Below, piece by piece: positions 43,662 through 52,669 of a stretch of 64,000 nt of DNA. This DNA comes from Enemella evansiae. GTDB taxonomy: Bacteria > Pseudomonadota > Alphaproteobacteria > Rhodobacterales > Rhodobacteraceae. Under the pieces are notes generated by a model. The model had not been told where the DNA came from, searched no databases, and was given only the letters and a program-made list of their open reading frames with translations. The stretch is from NCBI GenBank assembly GCA_017255395.1, contig JAFKDC010000010.1:1-64000 (forward strand), read 5' to 3'. The translations under genes and the position numbers were made by a program. Numbering within the stretch: the first letter of the stretch is position 1; each line of letters starts with the position of its first letter.

Positions 43662-44095
43662 CCTCGCCCCTCCATGCGGACATGGCGATGCAGGCCAGCG
43701 AAGCGACCGCTCCAGGCGCCGCGATCGTAGCGGCACAGGGCGCTGTCGCCCGGGGGCGCCGCATGGATCATCAGGCCGGGCTCGACCACGACCCCGATGT
43801 GACGCAGCCAGGCGCCACGCCGGAACACGACCAGGTCGAAGGCACGTTCGTGCCCGCGTGCAATCTGCCTCCAATAGGGACTGACGGCTTCGCCGACGAT
43901 CCGCGCGTCGATCTCCGCGTGCTCTTCCGGACAGACGCCCCCCTGGTAGTCGGGCAACGCGATGCCCAGCATTTCGGCATAGATGACGCGGGCAAGCCCG
44001 AGGCAGTCGCAGCCGGAGCGGCTCCGACCGCCTTCGAGGTGCGGCAGGCCGGTGAAATCGTTCGGCCAGGTGCGGGAGATCGCGGAGCGGGTCAT
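43658..44095 (-). CDS. NlpC/P60-type tail peptidase (GTA gp14-like)
   Basis: This 145-residue protein has the NlpC/P60 cysteine peptidase layout: GCDCLGLARVIYAEML with the catalytic Cys at about residue 35, and LRHIGVVVEPGLMIHA with the catalytic His. It would cut peptidoglycan cross-peptides during DNA entry. The start at 44095 overlaps the upstream stop (ATGA); an ATG at 44143 would extend into the previous gene. The equivalent in gene transfer agents is gp14. Confidence 0.87.
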   Translation of the reverse strand: MTRSAISRTWPNDFTGLPHLEGGRSRSGCDCLGLARVIYAEMLGIALPDYQGGVCPEEHAEIDARIVGEAVSPYWRQIARGHERAFDLVVFRRGAWLRHIGVVVEPGLMIHAAPPGDSALCRYDRGAWSGRFAGLHRHVRMEGRG

Positions 44096-44622
44096 TCGTG
44101 CAGACCCGGAAACTGCGACCGGCTCATGCGTCCAACGGGCCATGGCTCATTCTCCCGGTTCTCGTAGGTGTAGGTGATGGTGATATCGCTGCCGCTGATC
44201 ACGGCCGAGGTGATCTCCAGCCCCAGAGACTGGGACATCGGAATGTCCGGAACATCGGCCATGACCGCGGCGAGGCTGATGGTCGCGATGTCTGAGTAGC
44301 TCAGGATCAACTCCGCCATCTGCGGATGGAGGTTTTCCAGGACCAGGGTGCCCGCCTCTGGCGCCTGTTCCTGGGCAGAAGGCTGCACAACCGAAGCCAG
44401 CAGGTGCAGGTAGGGCTGGGTGAGAGGATCGGCGCCGCGCCAGCGGCTGCGCGTGCCCCGGACCTGACCTTCCTCGGTGGTCTCGATCAGGTCCGCATTG
44501 TCGGTCGACAGGCGGATCGGCACCTCGAGCGCGTCGTGATCGATCTCGATCAGAACGACGGGGATCTCGGTCGATCCTTCCGCCTCGAGTGCTTCGCGGA
44601 CGTTCAGGGGCAAGCGTCTCAT
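44092..44622 (-). CDS. Minor tail protein, DUF1833
   Basis: This 176-residue protein matches the DUF1833 phage family by its pattern NVREALEAEGSTEIPVVLIEIDHDALEVPIRLSTDNADLIE near the N-terminus and LVLENLHPQMAELILSYSDIATISLAAVMADVPD in the middle. DUF1833 genes sit between the tape measure and the tail peptidase/tip genes in siphophages, as here. Overlaps of 4 bases at both ends point to translational coupling. The exact position in the tail tip is inferred. Confidence 0.85.
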   Translation of the reverse strand: MRRLPLNVREALEAEGSTEIPVVLIEIDHDALEVPIRLSTDNADLIETTEEGQVRGTRSRWRGADPLTQPYLHLLASVVQPSAQEQAPEAGTLVLENLHPQMAELILSYSDIATISLAAVMADVPDIPMSQSLGLEITSAVISGSDITITYTYENRENEPWPVGRMSRSQFPGLHE

Positions 44623-45050
44623 TCGGGAAGGACCTCCACGCTGAAGGCAATGCGGAACTTGACCTGCTCGACCACGGTTTCGCTGGGCATCTCCTTGGCG
44701 AAGAGACAGAGCCAAAGATGGGTATCGAGCAGGGGCTGGCCCGTTTCGGTCAGCAGCGGTTCGAAGGTCTCGGTCAGGAGCGGCCAGCCGTCTGTCGCCG
44801 GATCGGGCATCCGGAACAGCAGACTGCCCATCCGGGTGTCCTGTTCGAAGAAGCGGTCGAAAACGCCCTTCTGGGCGCGGGTGCAGACAATCGAGAGAGA
44901 GACATGGCGTGAGACAGCCGAAACACGACGGCCGTAGCGCGACGGGCCACGTTCGGCCTGCCGGTGCTCGCGCGGGTCGGCCCAACTGGCGCCCCAGCCA
45001 TCGCGCTCCGGCGGATCGAGTTCTGCCGGCCAGACAAGAGACACCGTCAT
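44619..45050 (-). CDS. Minor tail protein, distal tail region
   Basis: This 143-residue protein begins MTVSLVWPAELDPPERDGWG and overlaps both neighbours by 4 bases. It lies where distal tail or DUF2460-like proteins occur. A short segment (LSIVCTRAQKGVFDRFFEQDTRM) is followed by a beta-rich end (VKFRIAFSVEVLPE). I do not recognise a named family, and the role as a tail-tip adaptor is from position only. Confidence 0.7.
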   Translation of the reverse strand: MTVSLVWPAELDPPERDGWGASWADPREHRQAERGPSRYGRRVSAVSRHVSLSIVCTRAQKGVFDRFFEQDTRMGSLLFRMPDPATDGWPLLTETFEPLLTETGQPLLDTHLWLCLFAKEMPSETVVEQVKFRIAFSVEVLPE

Positions 45051-48000
45051 CGCCTGATCGCCTTCTTGCCCGCCCCGCGCTGTGCCATCAGCTTGGACAT
45101 GGGGTTGCCGGGCTGGGAGCTGGCGGCGGCCATCTGCTCGCCCAGAGTGATCAGCATCTGACGCCCGCCCCGGCCGTCGGGCTGGTATTCCACCTGTTTC
45201 TGGACGCCGGCGTAGTCATTGATGATGACCGGAACCTCGCCGAACCGTTCCGGAGACTGGTTAGCCTGTTCACGGCCCTCGGTCAGGAACGAGTAGCCTG
45301 CGGCCGGGCTGACGTAGCCGCCCGAAGCGTAGCCGGGCATGCGGCCGTTCCGGATGGCTTCGAGGTTCGCCACGCCGATCCGCGCGGTCGACGCCGCGTC
45401 GAAGACGTATTCCTCTTCGTGCACCAGTCCGGCAACGCGGCTGGGATCGCTGCCGCCGGTCCATCCGCCAGAGGAGAACCCGGGAATGCCCATGCTCCCG
45501 GCGATCCCGGACGCGATCTGCCAGAGCAGGCCGCCGCCACCACCGCCGGAACCGCTCCCGGTCCCCAGCCCCGAGAGCATCTGGCCGAAGGCGTCAAAGC
45601 CTGTCCCCAGCGTTCCCAAATCACCCGCGGCCGCGCCGCTGGCATCCGAGAGCGCGGTGACGCTCCTCGCGGCCTTCTGCATGGGTTGCACGAACTGGTC
45701 GGGGCTTGCCCATGCCTGCCGCAGCCAATCGGGTGCGTTGCCGCCCGAGCCCCCAGCGCCCCAGACGGCGGGGGAACCAAAGCCGATGTGCATGGAGCCG
45801 GGCTGCATGTATCCCGGGCCGGCACCAAAGCCGGTCAGACCGTTGAGCCGCGCCCGGGCAACGATCTCCTGAAGCACGGGGATATCGCCGGCGTTTCGCC
45901 AGTCCAGCCGCTGTCCGCTGCGGCTGAAGAAGACGTCGGCCGCATCGCCGTGATCGTGCCGGGTGGAACCGGTACGCGGCCCGCCGCTGCCGATTGCCGC
46001 CTGCCCACCGGAAAAGACCTCCATCGAGATACCCATCTCGCCAAGGAAGGACATGGCCTGCTGCAGCCGGTCGCTGATCGGTTTCGACCGGATCGCGCCC
46101 TGGTTGGCGTAGTGCAGCCAGTCGTCGATCGGTTGCGAAAAGAACGTCCCCGGACCGCCGGGCGTCCGGGCGCCGTTCACATTGGCCGCACCCGGCACGC
46201 CGAAGGCGCCACCAAAGGCCCCGGCAGAGAACTGTGCGACCCCGGCCCCCGAGATCATGACATTGGCGGCCGTCACCTGCATCGAGGCGACAGATTGCGC
46301 GGCGGCCTGCGCGGCCGCTGCCGCAGGATCGATGGCCGGAACCTGACCGGTCAGCCGCGCCCAGATGCCCTGTAGCCCGCCCGCGTCGTCCAGCGTGGGC
46401 AGGTCACCACCCAGAAGCGCGTTCTTCAGGGGGTTGCGGATGGCGAGTTCATTCAGGATCCCGGTGATCTCTTCGGCCATGGCCTCGAAAACGCCGGGCA
46501 GATCGGCTTCGAGCGCCGCGTCGATCATCCCGTCGATCGCGCTCTCGCCCGCACGCTGGACCTTGTTCCAGGCATCGGCCTGCCGACCGACCTCGGCCGC
46601 GAGATCGGCCTGCTCGCGCGCACCCTGCCGGATCTGACCGGCAAGGGCGCTGTTGGCGTCGATACCCTGGCGCCGGATCTCCAGCTCGGCTTGGTAGAGC
46701 GCCAGCACCCGGCTGCGCGTTTCCTCCGACTGGCCGATCAGGGCCTGCTCCAGCCGGAGCTGCGCGATGGACTGGGCCTGGGCGTCGAGGATGCCCTTGG
46801 CCGCGGCCATCGAGCCGAAGGGGTCCGCAGATGCCAGACCGTTGACGGCCTCCCACTGCGCCATGAGGGCATCGCGCGTCTCTTCGGAGATCTGCTTTTC
46901 CGCCAGCGACACGGCGTAGGCCTCGCGGGCCGCGTCGATCTGAAGTCGCTTGACGATCAGGCTCTCGCGGCCGTGTGTCAGGATGGCCGCCTGGATTTCC
47001 TCCTCGTACTGCATCGCCTGAAGCGAATGGCGGGCATCACGCTCGGCGCGGTTGCGCACGTTCTCGCGTTCGGCCTGCCGGGTCAGGTTCAACAACTCAA
47101 CGGCGCGAGCGATCTGGTCGTCGGTGGCACCAAGGTCCTCGAGGCGGAGGCGCAGGGTCTCGGCTGCTTGTTCGGCCCGCAACCGCTCGACCTCGACGGC
47201 GTCTTGACCGTGATCGACGATCGCGCGGGCGATGCCCAGTTCATGGTTCAGACCCGTGACGGTCTCGGCGATGGAACGGGCACGATCCTGTGCCACCCGC
47301 CCGGCCTCGGCCGCCTGCGCCGCATCGAGCGCCGCCAGCGCGGTCCGGGCCCGTTCGCTGTCCTCTTCGACGTCCAACTGCTGAAGCCGGATAACCAGCG
47401 CTTCCCGAGCCAGCCGGTTGCGCACGGCTACCGCCTCGGCGCTGCCCTCCTCGTGCTTTCCGATGACCGCCGCGAGGGCCGCCTGTTGCTCATAGCCCGA
47501 GACGATTTCCGAAATGGCCTTGTTTTGGCGCTCAGCCAAGGCGGAACCGTTTAACTCCGCCTCAAGCTTGGCAGTCTCGCGGGCGACCTGTCCGATACGG
47601 AGCAGCAACTGCACAAAGTCTTCCCGCAGAGCCGAAGCAGAGGAGTCGCCTGAGAACGCCTCGACAAGTGCATCAACTTCAGCAGTTACGGCCGCGACAT
47701 CGCCCGAAGCTGCGAGCCGGTCGATTTCTTTGCGCCAAGCCTGGAACTCTTCAAAGCTCGGCCCAAGACCACGGGTCATTGCACCATAATTGTCGCTTGA
47801 AACCTGCTCGTTGGCACGTTGCTCGCTCAATCCCGGTGCCATGAGAGATGTTACGCGAGACACACCGCGCTGAAAGTTGCCCGGACCGATGCTATCCTCA
47901 ATCATCTGGTCGAGGCTGGCACGCAATGCTCTCTGTTCTGCAACGCGCTCCAGCTCAAGGAGCGCGCCGGTCATGCCGCGGATATCCCCGGCCATGGACC

Positions 48001-49030
48001 CGAAGGTCATCTCGAGATCGTTGTCCCGCAGGAGCTTCAACTTATCCGAGACGCCTTTCAAAGATGCGTCCAGGCGGCTGAGACTTTCATCCAGTGTGCC
48101 TGTGGCCTCGCCGTTGGCCAGCCACATCGACGCCAGCGGAACACCCACGGCGACAACAGCGCCCATGACGGCGCCCAGCATGCCAAAGCCACCCAGAAGC
48201 TGGGGCAGCTGCTGGGCCATGACGATCGAGGCCGCCGTGCCCATCTGCAGCTGGACCGCAATGTCCTGCGCCTGGAAGGCGGCGTTCTGGACACCGCCCT
48301 GGATCATCCCGCCCCGGGCACCGCGCGCGCCGCGCGCCTGGGCCGCAGCGACGGCGTCGTAACGGCCCTGAAGGACCAGCAACTGCCGCGCCGCTTCTTC
48401 CTGTGAGGTCACCCCGGCCGCAACCGCCTGGTTCACCACCTTCTGCGCAGAGGCCAGCTCGCGCTCCGCCCGGATTAACGGGTTGATGCTCTCTTCCAGG
48501 GCCCGGTAGGCCTCGCGCGCCCGGAAGGCCTGCTCGAAGACAGCCGCGCTCTCCCGCGCCGATCCCGTCGCCGGCCCGGCCGCGACCCGGGTCTGGGCAG
48601 AAACGACCGCCTCGTAGCGGTCATAAAGCGTCTGAAGCTGGCGCGCCGCCTCGGCCTTGGTGGTGGCCCCCTTGGCAATGGCGCGATCAACGACCTCCTG
48701 CGCCGCCGCCAGTTCGCGCTCCGCCCGGATCAGCGGGTCGATGCTCTCTTCCAGCGCGCGATAGGCGTCCCGGGCCTTGAAGGCCTCCTGGAAGGCTGCC
48801 GCGCTGGCCTGGGCGGAGCGGCTGTTGGCGCCGAAATCGCTGAAGGTCTCGTTCAGCCGCTGCTGCATCGCCGTGGCGCCGCGACCCTGCTCCTCGATCT
48901 TGCGAAGCGCGGTTGCGGTCTTCTCCGCCTCGCGGGAGATCTCGTCGAGGCTTTCGGAGGTGCGCTTGGTCTCGCGCACGATGGCAGAGGCATCGGCTTC
49001 GACAACCAGCCTGGAGCGCATCTCTGTCAT
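45047..49030 (-). CDS. Tape measure protein with embedded peptidase M15-like domain
   Basis: This 1327-residue protein sets tail length. It has long coiled-coil regions and an N-terminal tandem repeat of about 90 residues (KARDAYRALEESIDPLIRAE versus RAREAYRALEESINPLIRAE). Hydrophobic segments appear near residues 260-310. At about residues 1015-1090 lies GSTRHDHGDAADVFFS (HxxGxAxD zinc pattern) and later MHIGFG, the ligands of peptidase M15-type D,D- or L,D-peptidases. It may thus cut peptidoglycan on DNA injection. The start at 49030 overlaps the chaperone stop (ATGA). Confidence 0.88.
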   Translation of the reverse strand: MTEMRSRLVVEADASAIVRETKRTSESLDEISREAEKTATALRKIEEQGRGATAMQQRLNETFSDFGANSRSAQASAAAFQEAFKARDAYRALEESIDPLIRAERELAAAQEVVDRAIAKGATTKAEAARQLQTLYDRYEAVVSAQTRVAAGPATGSARESAAVFEQAFRAREAYRALEESINPLIRAERELASAQKVVNQAVAAGVTSQEEAARQLLVLQGRYDAVAAAQARGARGARGGMIQGGVQNAAFQAQDIAVQLQMGTAASIVMAQQLPQLLGGFGMLGAVMGAVVAVGVPLASMWLANGEATGTLDESLSRLDASLKGVSDKLKLLRDNDLEMTFGSMAGDIRGMTGALLELERVAEQRALRASLDQMIEDSIGPGNFQRGVSRVTSLMAPGLSEQRANEQVSSDNYGAMTRGLGPSFEEFQAWRKEIDRLAASGDVAAVTAEVDALVEAFSGDSSASALREDFVQLLLRIGQVARETAKLEAELNGSALAERQNKAISEIVSGYEQQAALAAVIGKHEEGSAEAVAVRNRLAREALVIRLQQLDVEEDSERARTALAALDAAQAAEAGRVAQDRARSIAETVTGLNHELGIARAIVDHGQDAVEVERLRAEQAAETLRLRLEDLGATDDQIARAVELLNLTRQAERENVRNRAERDARHSLQAMQYEEEIQAAILTHGRESLIVKRLQIDAAREAYAVSLAEKQISEETRDALMAQWEAVNGLASADPFGSMAAAKGILDAQAQSIAQLRLEQALIGQSEETRSRVLALYQAELEIRRQGIDANSALAGQIRQGAREQADLAAEVGRQADAWNKVQRAGESAIDGMIDAALEADLPGVFEAMAEEITGILNELAIRNPLKNALLGGDLPTLDDAGGLQGIWARLTGQVPAIDPAAAAAQAAAQSVASMQVTAANVMISGAGVAQFSAGAFGGAFGVPGAANVNGARTPGGPGTFFSQPIDDWLHYANQGAIRSKPISDRLQQAMSFLGEMGISMEVFSGGQAAIGSGGPRTGSTRHDHGDAADVFFSRSGQRLDWRNAGDIPVLQEIVARARLNGLTGFGAGPGYMQPGSMHIGFGSPAVWGAGGSGGNAPDWLRQAWASPDQFVQPMQKAARSVTALSDASGAAAGDLGTLGTGFDAFGQMLSGLGTGSGSGGGGGGLLWQIASGIAGSMGIPGFSSGGWTGGSDPSRVAGLVHEEEYVFDAASTARIGVANLEAIRNGRMPGYASGGYVSPAAGYSFLTEGREQANQSPERFGEVPVIINDYAGVQKQVEYQPDGRGGRQMLITLGEQMAAASSQPGNPMSKLMAQRGAGKKAIRR

Positions 49031-49745
49031 GGTTTCTCCAAAAGCTTGAGCGCGGCGCGCTCGATGATCCCGATCCCGTCCAGGAGCCGCGCGTCGGGCG
49101 TGATGCCCATCCAGCGCGCGGCCACGTCGATTTCCGCCAGGTCGAAGCCAAGAAGGCGGGCGCCACCAAGACCACGCGGGGCGGTGCGCCATTTGCCGAC
49201 CGTGGCCAGGGCGAGACGCACGAGATCGCGCTCATGCTCCGGCAGGACCAGGCCCCTTGGGTCCTCTTCACCAGCCATCCGCACGGCCATATCGCGGGCC
49301 TCGGTTCGATCCGCGCCGGTCTCGGCCATCAGGTCCTCGACCAGCTCATCCGAAATGGCCGCGCCGCCGTAGATCGCGCGCGCGGCCGCCGTCAGTTTTT
49401 TTCCCGGATCCCCAGCACGGCCTCGGTCAGCGCCCGGTCCACCGCCTCGCGCACCGGCCGCTGCTTCAGCAGGCGCGTGCGGTTCTCTTCGCTGAAGGCG
49501 AGCTCGCCGCCGCCCCGGACCTCGATCCCCGACCAGCCGACCCAATAGGCCGAGAGGCGGTCGCGGACCGCCGCGATGATTTCCTTGATCGAACCGGGTC
49601 CGGTGTCCCGTCCGGCGTAGACCTCCAGCTCGTCCTCTGGCAGCCGGAAGGTGCCGGTGAATTCCCGCACCTCGTCGCCGCCGGCAGCCGGGTAACGGAC
49701 CTTGACCGGCCATTCGAAGGTGTAGTCGGGGTCGAAAACAAACAT
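49027..49745 (-). CDS. Tail assembly chaperone, -1 frameshift fusion (GT-like)
   Basis: If ribosomes slip by -1 at AAAAAAC (minus strand, 49401-49395), translation passes from the 117-residue upstream frame into a downstream frame. That second frame reads KKLTAAARAIYGG and ends IIERAALKLLEKP at 49027. Most of it (about 120 residues) has no early start of its own, and an internal ATG (MAETGADRTEARD) is poorly placed. The layout is that of lambda G/GT, where the fusion product helps the tape measure assemble. The second frame overlaps the tape measure start by 4 bases. Confidence 0.82.
49392..49745 (-). CDS. Tail assembly chaperone, short form (G-like)
   Basis: This 117-residue protein (MFVFDPDYTFEWPVKVRYPA) terminates at TGA right after the slippery heptamer, ending in LGIREKN. 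It is the unshifted product of the chaperone pair upstream of the tape measure gene. It is acidic, with a beta-rich N-terminus and a helical C-terminus, as usual for the tail tube chaperones of siphophages. Confidence 0.85.
   Translation of the reverse strand: MFVFDPDYTFEWPVKVRYPAAGGDEVREFTGTFRLPEDELEVYAGRDTGPGSIKEIIAAVRDRLSAYWVGWSGIEVRGGGELAFSEENRTRLLKQRPVREAVDRALTEAVLGIREKN
49395..49401 (-). other. Programmed -1 frameshift heptamer
   Basis: The minus strand reads GGGAAAAAAACTGA. A AAA AAC is in the right phase: zero-frame codons AAA and AAC both re-pair after slipping -1, and the zero-frame stop TGA is the next codon. Confidence 0.85.
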
Positions 49746-49755
49746 GGGCGTATCC

Positions 49756-50679
49756 TCAGCTGAAGCGGATCTCGATTTCGTCGTCGGTCGTGGCGGGCAG
49801 GAACCGCAGGTCCAGCCGCAGCCCGAGATCGCCGTCGATTTCCTGTTCGGCCGGCGCCTTGATCTGAACCTTCGGGCCGGTGATCGTCAGGATCGAGCCG
49901 GCTTCGGTCCCCAGCGTGAAGATCAGCGGCTCGGTGGTCACCTCGCGGACCATGGTCAGCAGGTCCTTCGTCGCGAGGTTCGGGTGTTTGACGGTCATCG
50001 AACCGGTGAAGCTGCGCGGCGTCAGGGTGGCGTCGTCGCAGTTCATGTAGCGATTAACGCGCGGCTGGCGGCCGTCGGTGAAGCTGAAGGCCGTCGCGCA
50101 GAGCTTGGTACCGCCGAGGGTGAAGGCGAACATGTTCTCCGGCGAGCACTCCAGCGCACGGGGCCAGTCGTCGAAGCTGTGCGCTTCCGCAACGAAGGCC
50201 ACGGGCGCCTGGTAGCGGCCCTGCCGGGTAAAGGTGAAGTAGGGGCGACTGTTCACCGCGGCGTTGAAGCCGAAGGATCCGCGCACCCCGGAGACCGTCT
50301 GCATCAGGGCACCGTTGCGCATCTGCATGGTGCAGGACGGGATGGCGGCGCCCACGGCCAGCGGCGAGTAGACCGTGTCACCCGCGTCGTCGGCCTTGGC
50401 CATGCCAGAGGACAAGAGCAGGTGATCGTATGCCGGCACGGTGGTCAGGGAACCGGGAGCCGCTTCGACCTGGTAGTTCGCGCCGGAGCGGATGTTGGAC
50501 AGGTCCTCGGACTGCGCCCCCTCGACGCCGGTCAGGAAGTCCTGCTCGGTATAATCGGCGTCGAGCATGTTGAGGGTCACCTCCCGGCAGAGGATCGCGT
50601 CGGCTGCCGCGGTGACCTCTGGGGTGCCGGAGACGGTCTCGATCACTTCGCGGATCATGCGTTGCTTGTAGGTCGCCAT
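49756..50679 (-). CDS. Tail tube (major tail) protein
   Basis: This 307-residue protein follows the tail terminator and precedes the chaperones, the usual place of the tail tube gene. It starts MATYKQRMIREVIETVSGTP, with the segment AILCREVTLNMLDADYTEQDFLTG near the N-terminus. It is beta-rich and without membrane segments. The late part LIFTLGTEAGSILTITGPKVQIKAPAEQEIDGDLGLRLDLRFLPA is typical of phage tail tube proteins of the beta-sandwich type. Polymerised rings would form the long flexible tail. Confidence 0.82.
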   Translation of the reverse strand: MATYKQRMIREVIETVSGTPEVTAAADAILCREVTLNMLDADYTEQDFLTGVEGAQSEDLSNIRSGANYQVEAAPGSLTTVPAYDHLLLSSGMAKADDAGDTVYSPLAVGAAIPSCTMQMRNGALMQTVSGVRGSFGFNAAVNSRPYFTFTRQGRYQAPVAFVAEAHSFDDWPRALECSPENMFAFTLGGTKLCATAFSFTDGRQPRVNRYMNCDDATLTPRSFTGSMTVKHPNLATKDLLTMVREVTTEPLIFTLGTEAGSILTITGPKVQIKAPAEQEIDGDLGLRLDLRFLPATTDDEIEIRFS

Positions 50680-50690
50680 GGGTCAGCTCC

Positions 50691-51137
50691 TCATGAGGTT
50701 TCGATGCGCCGGTCGAAGCGCAGGGTGTAGTCGTCCTGCCAGAACAGGCTGCCATCGGCGTCGATACCGCTCTGCAGCGCGCCCCTGGCGAAGCGGAAGG
50801 CGTTGCCGCCGGATTCGGGAACGAAGGATCCGAGCGAAAGCAGGACGGCTTCGCGCAGAGGTGCCAGACTGGTGGCGGCGGCCGCGCCGGTGACGTCGGC
50901 GAGGTCGCGCACGGCCATGATCACGCCGATCCGCGCGGTCACCACCTGGTCGACCATGTCTTCGGTCAGGTACCGGGTTTCGCCTGCGGTCTCGCCCAGG
51001 AGCACCACGAAGGCGGAGGGGTACTGCAGGCTGCGCAGGCCGACCCGTCCGAGGTCCGCAGCCAAACCGACGAAACGGAAGGCGCCCACCCGGGTCTTAA
51101 GGCGGTCACGCACGAGGATCGGATCGAGCTGGATCAT
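50691..51137 (-). CDS. Tail terminator / Gp37-like protein
   Basis: This 148-residue protein has the layout of Mu Gp37-type tail terminators: MIQLDPILVRDRLKTRVGAF, a middle strand SAFVVLLGETAGETRYLTEDMVDQVVTARIGVIMAVRDL, and a final EDYTLRFDRR-like strand. It closes the head-proximal end of the tail. It overlaps the gpG-like gene (4 bases). Confidence 0.75.
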   Translation of the reverse strand: MIQLDPILVRDRLKTRVGAFRFVGLAADLGRVGLRSLQYPSAFVVLLGETAGETRYLTEDMVDQVVTARIGVIMAVRDLADVTGAAAATSLAPLREAVLLSLGSFVPESGGNAFRFARGALQSGIDADGSLFWQDDYTLRFDRRIETS

Positions 51138-51676
51138 CGCGGCAACTCCTGATCGAGCAGGTCCGCAAAGTGCTGGAGCGAGGCCTCCTCGATGTCCGCC
51201 CGCTCGTCCTGCGAGATCCCAAGGTAGGGACGCGCCGGGATCTTGACCGAATTGGCAACGACCTTGTCGCCATTGGCGAGGGAGAAAAACAGAGCCTTGG
51301 CGGCCTTGGGCCGGATCGTCGCACCGGTCTGGTGGACACCGGCATAGATAAGGTTCGACCCGACCGAGACCCGGGCGGGTTCGGCCAGGGAGGTGATGGA
51401 ACGCATGAGCCGCCCGCTATCGTGCAGCGTCGGGCCGGCATTGCCGGCACCGGGCTCGCCCTCGTCGGCACCACCAAGCTGGGCGCGCAGGCTTTTCGGC
51501 CAGGGAGCGCCCTCGGGGCTGACGTTGGTGGTCGAGATGCGCTCGACGGCACCGTTGACCAGGACCGCGCCGATAACGTCCATCAGCTCGGACATGTCGA
51601 GCGCGCCGTAGGTGGCGCGCGCCAGGGCGGCCTGGGGCGCGACGTCGTCGAAACCGACCTTCAGGGTGACGGCCAT
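51134..51676 (-). CDS. Phage virion morphogenesis protein (Mu gpG-like)
   Basis: This 180-residue protein resembles the Mu G / phage virion morphogenesis family: GRLMRSITSLAEPARVSVGSNLIYAGVHQTGATIRPK is the typical core ending in the HQxG...I pattern. ARPYLGISQDERADIEEASLQHF matches the family C-terminus. It is thought to act at head completion or the connector-tail interface. Its position after gp36 is that of B3-type phages rather than of Mu itself. Confidence 0.88.
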   Translation of the reverse strand: MAVTLKVGFDDVAPQAALARATYGALDMSELMDVIGAVLVNGAVERISTTNVSPEGAPWPKSLRAQLGGADEGEPGAGNAGPTLHDSGRLMRSITSLAEPARVSVGSNLIYAGVHQTGATIRPKAAKALFFSLANGDKVVANSVKIPARPYLGISQDERADIEEASLQHFADLLDQELPR

Positions 51677-51677
51677 T

Positions 51678-52106
51678 TCAGAAGCCTTTCAGACGGTCAC
51701 GGGTGAACTGACGTTCCGGCCCGTCGGTCATCGCCACCCCGGGTGAGGTCAGGGCGCTTTCGCCATCGCCGTCGTCGCCTATCGAGGTCTCGCCCCGTGC
51801 AATGGCTTTCAGCGTGGCGACAGCGTCCTTGCGCAGCCGGTCATAGAGCTCGGCGTTGTGGCCGAGGTTGGTGTAGAGCCGGTGCATCGCCAGATCCCGG
51901 CATAGCACGGTCAGGATGTGCGGCGGTTCCACCAGGGGAAGTTTGACCACCTTGGCGATGTAGGTATTGATCTCGGCGCTCGCGTCCGCCAGCGCCTGCC
52001 CGATCCGCGCATCCGACGACGCACCGGCCCCGTCAAAGCTGGTGAGCAATGCGAGATCGTTGTCGGGAATAACGGATTTGAGCTGGTCGACGCTGGCGTA
52101 GGTCAT
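51678..52106 (-). CDS. DUF1320 head completion protein (Mu gp36-like)
   Basis: This 142-residue protein has the DUF1320 pattern: MTYASVDQLKSVIPDNDLALLTS at the start, IGQALADASAEINTYIAKVVKLPL in the middle, then LTVLCRDLAMHRLYTN. Mu-like gp36 proteins bind at the head vertex or connector. It is followed by the gpG-like gene with one base between. Confidence 0.87.
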   Translation of the reverse strand: MTYASVDQLKSVIPDNDLALLTSFDGAGASSDARIGQALADASAEINTYIAKVVKLPLVEPPHILTVLCRDLAMHRLYTNLGHNAELYDRLRKDAVATLKAIARGETSIGDDGDGESALTSPGVAMTDGPERQFTRDRLKGF

Positions 52107-52109
52107 GGA

Positions 52110-52598
52110 TCAGGCCTTGTCCGCCGCCGGCAGGGTCACGCGAAACATCGGGTCGGCGCTGAGAACCGCCAGATCGAAGTCCGACAGGTCGCGCATCGGC
52201 ACCACGGTCTCGCCTTCGGCCCAGCGGCGTCCGGCCCGGCGGCGACCCTCGGGGCGCAGGCAGATGATCGTGACAAAGGGACCGTCCTCGGTCAGAGCAG
52301 GCGCCATGCCTTCGGGAAGGGACGTGCTGACGACGGGCGCTTCTGCCCCGCCGTCAGCCGGGGCCTGCGCGTCATCCGCAGGCGCCCTGTCGGGGCCCTG
52401 GGCCGTCTCCGCGACCTCCTTCGCCCCCTCGGTATCCTCATCGGCGTCAGCCGTGCCCGCGACTTTCTGCGCCGCGTTCTGTTCCTTTGCCTCGGCAATG
52501 CGCGCGCGGAGCTTGTCGTCGGAGATGTTCCAGGCGAAGTCCTCGCCGAGCGCCGTGGCCTCTGCCTCGAGCGCGATCCGTTCTTCTGTCTTGGTCAT
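52110..52598 (-). CDS. Mu gp35-like (HI1506-related) protein
   Basis: This 162-residue acidic protein has a short helical N-terminus (ERIALEAEATALGEDFAWNISDDKLRARIAEA) similar to the N-terminal domain of Mu-like gp35/FluMu HI1506 proteins. A low-complexity Ala/Glu/Asp linker and a conserved tail follow (CLRPEGRRRAGRRWAEGETVVPM). That tail, with the pattern 'RRRAGrrf...', is characteristic. The function in capsid assembly is not known. Confidence 0.8.
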   Translation of the reverse strand: MTKTEERIALEAEATALGEDFAWNISDDKLRARIAEAKEQNAAQKVAGTADADEDTEGAKEVAETAQGPDRAPADDAQAPADGGAEAPVVSTSLPEGMAPALTEDGPFVTIICLRPEGRRRAGRRWAEGETVVPMRDLSDFDLAVLSADPMFRVTLPAADKA

Positions 52599-52669
52599 GT
52601 CAGGTCTCTCCTGTCAGCTTACCGTCGGGGCCGGACGCACCGGCCCCTCAGAAAACTGACCACTGCGGG

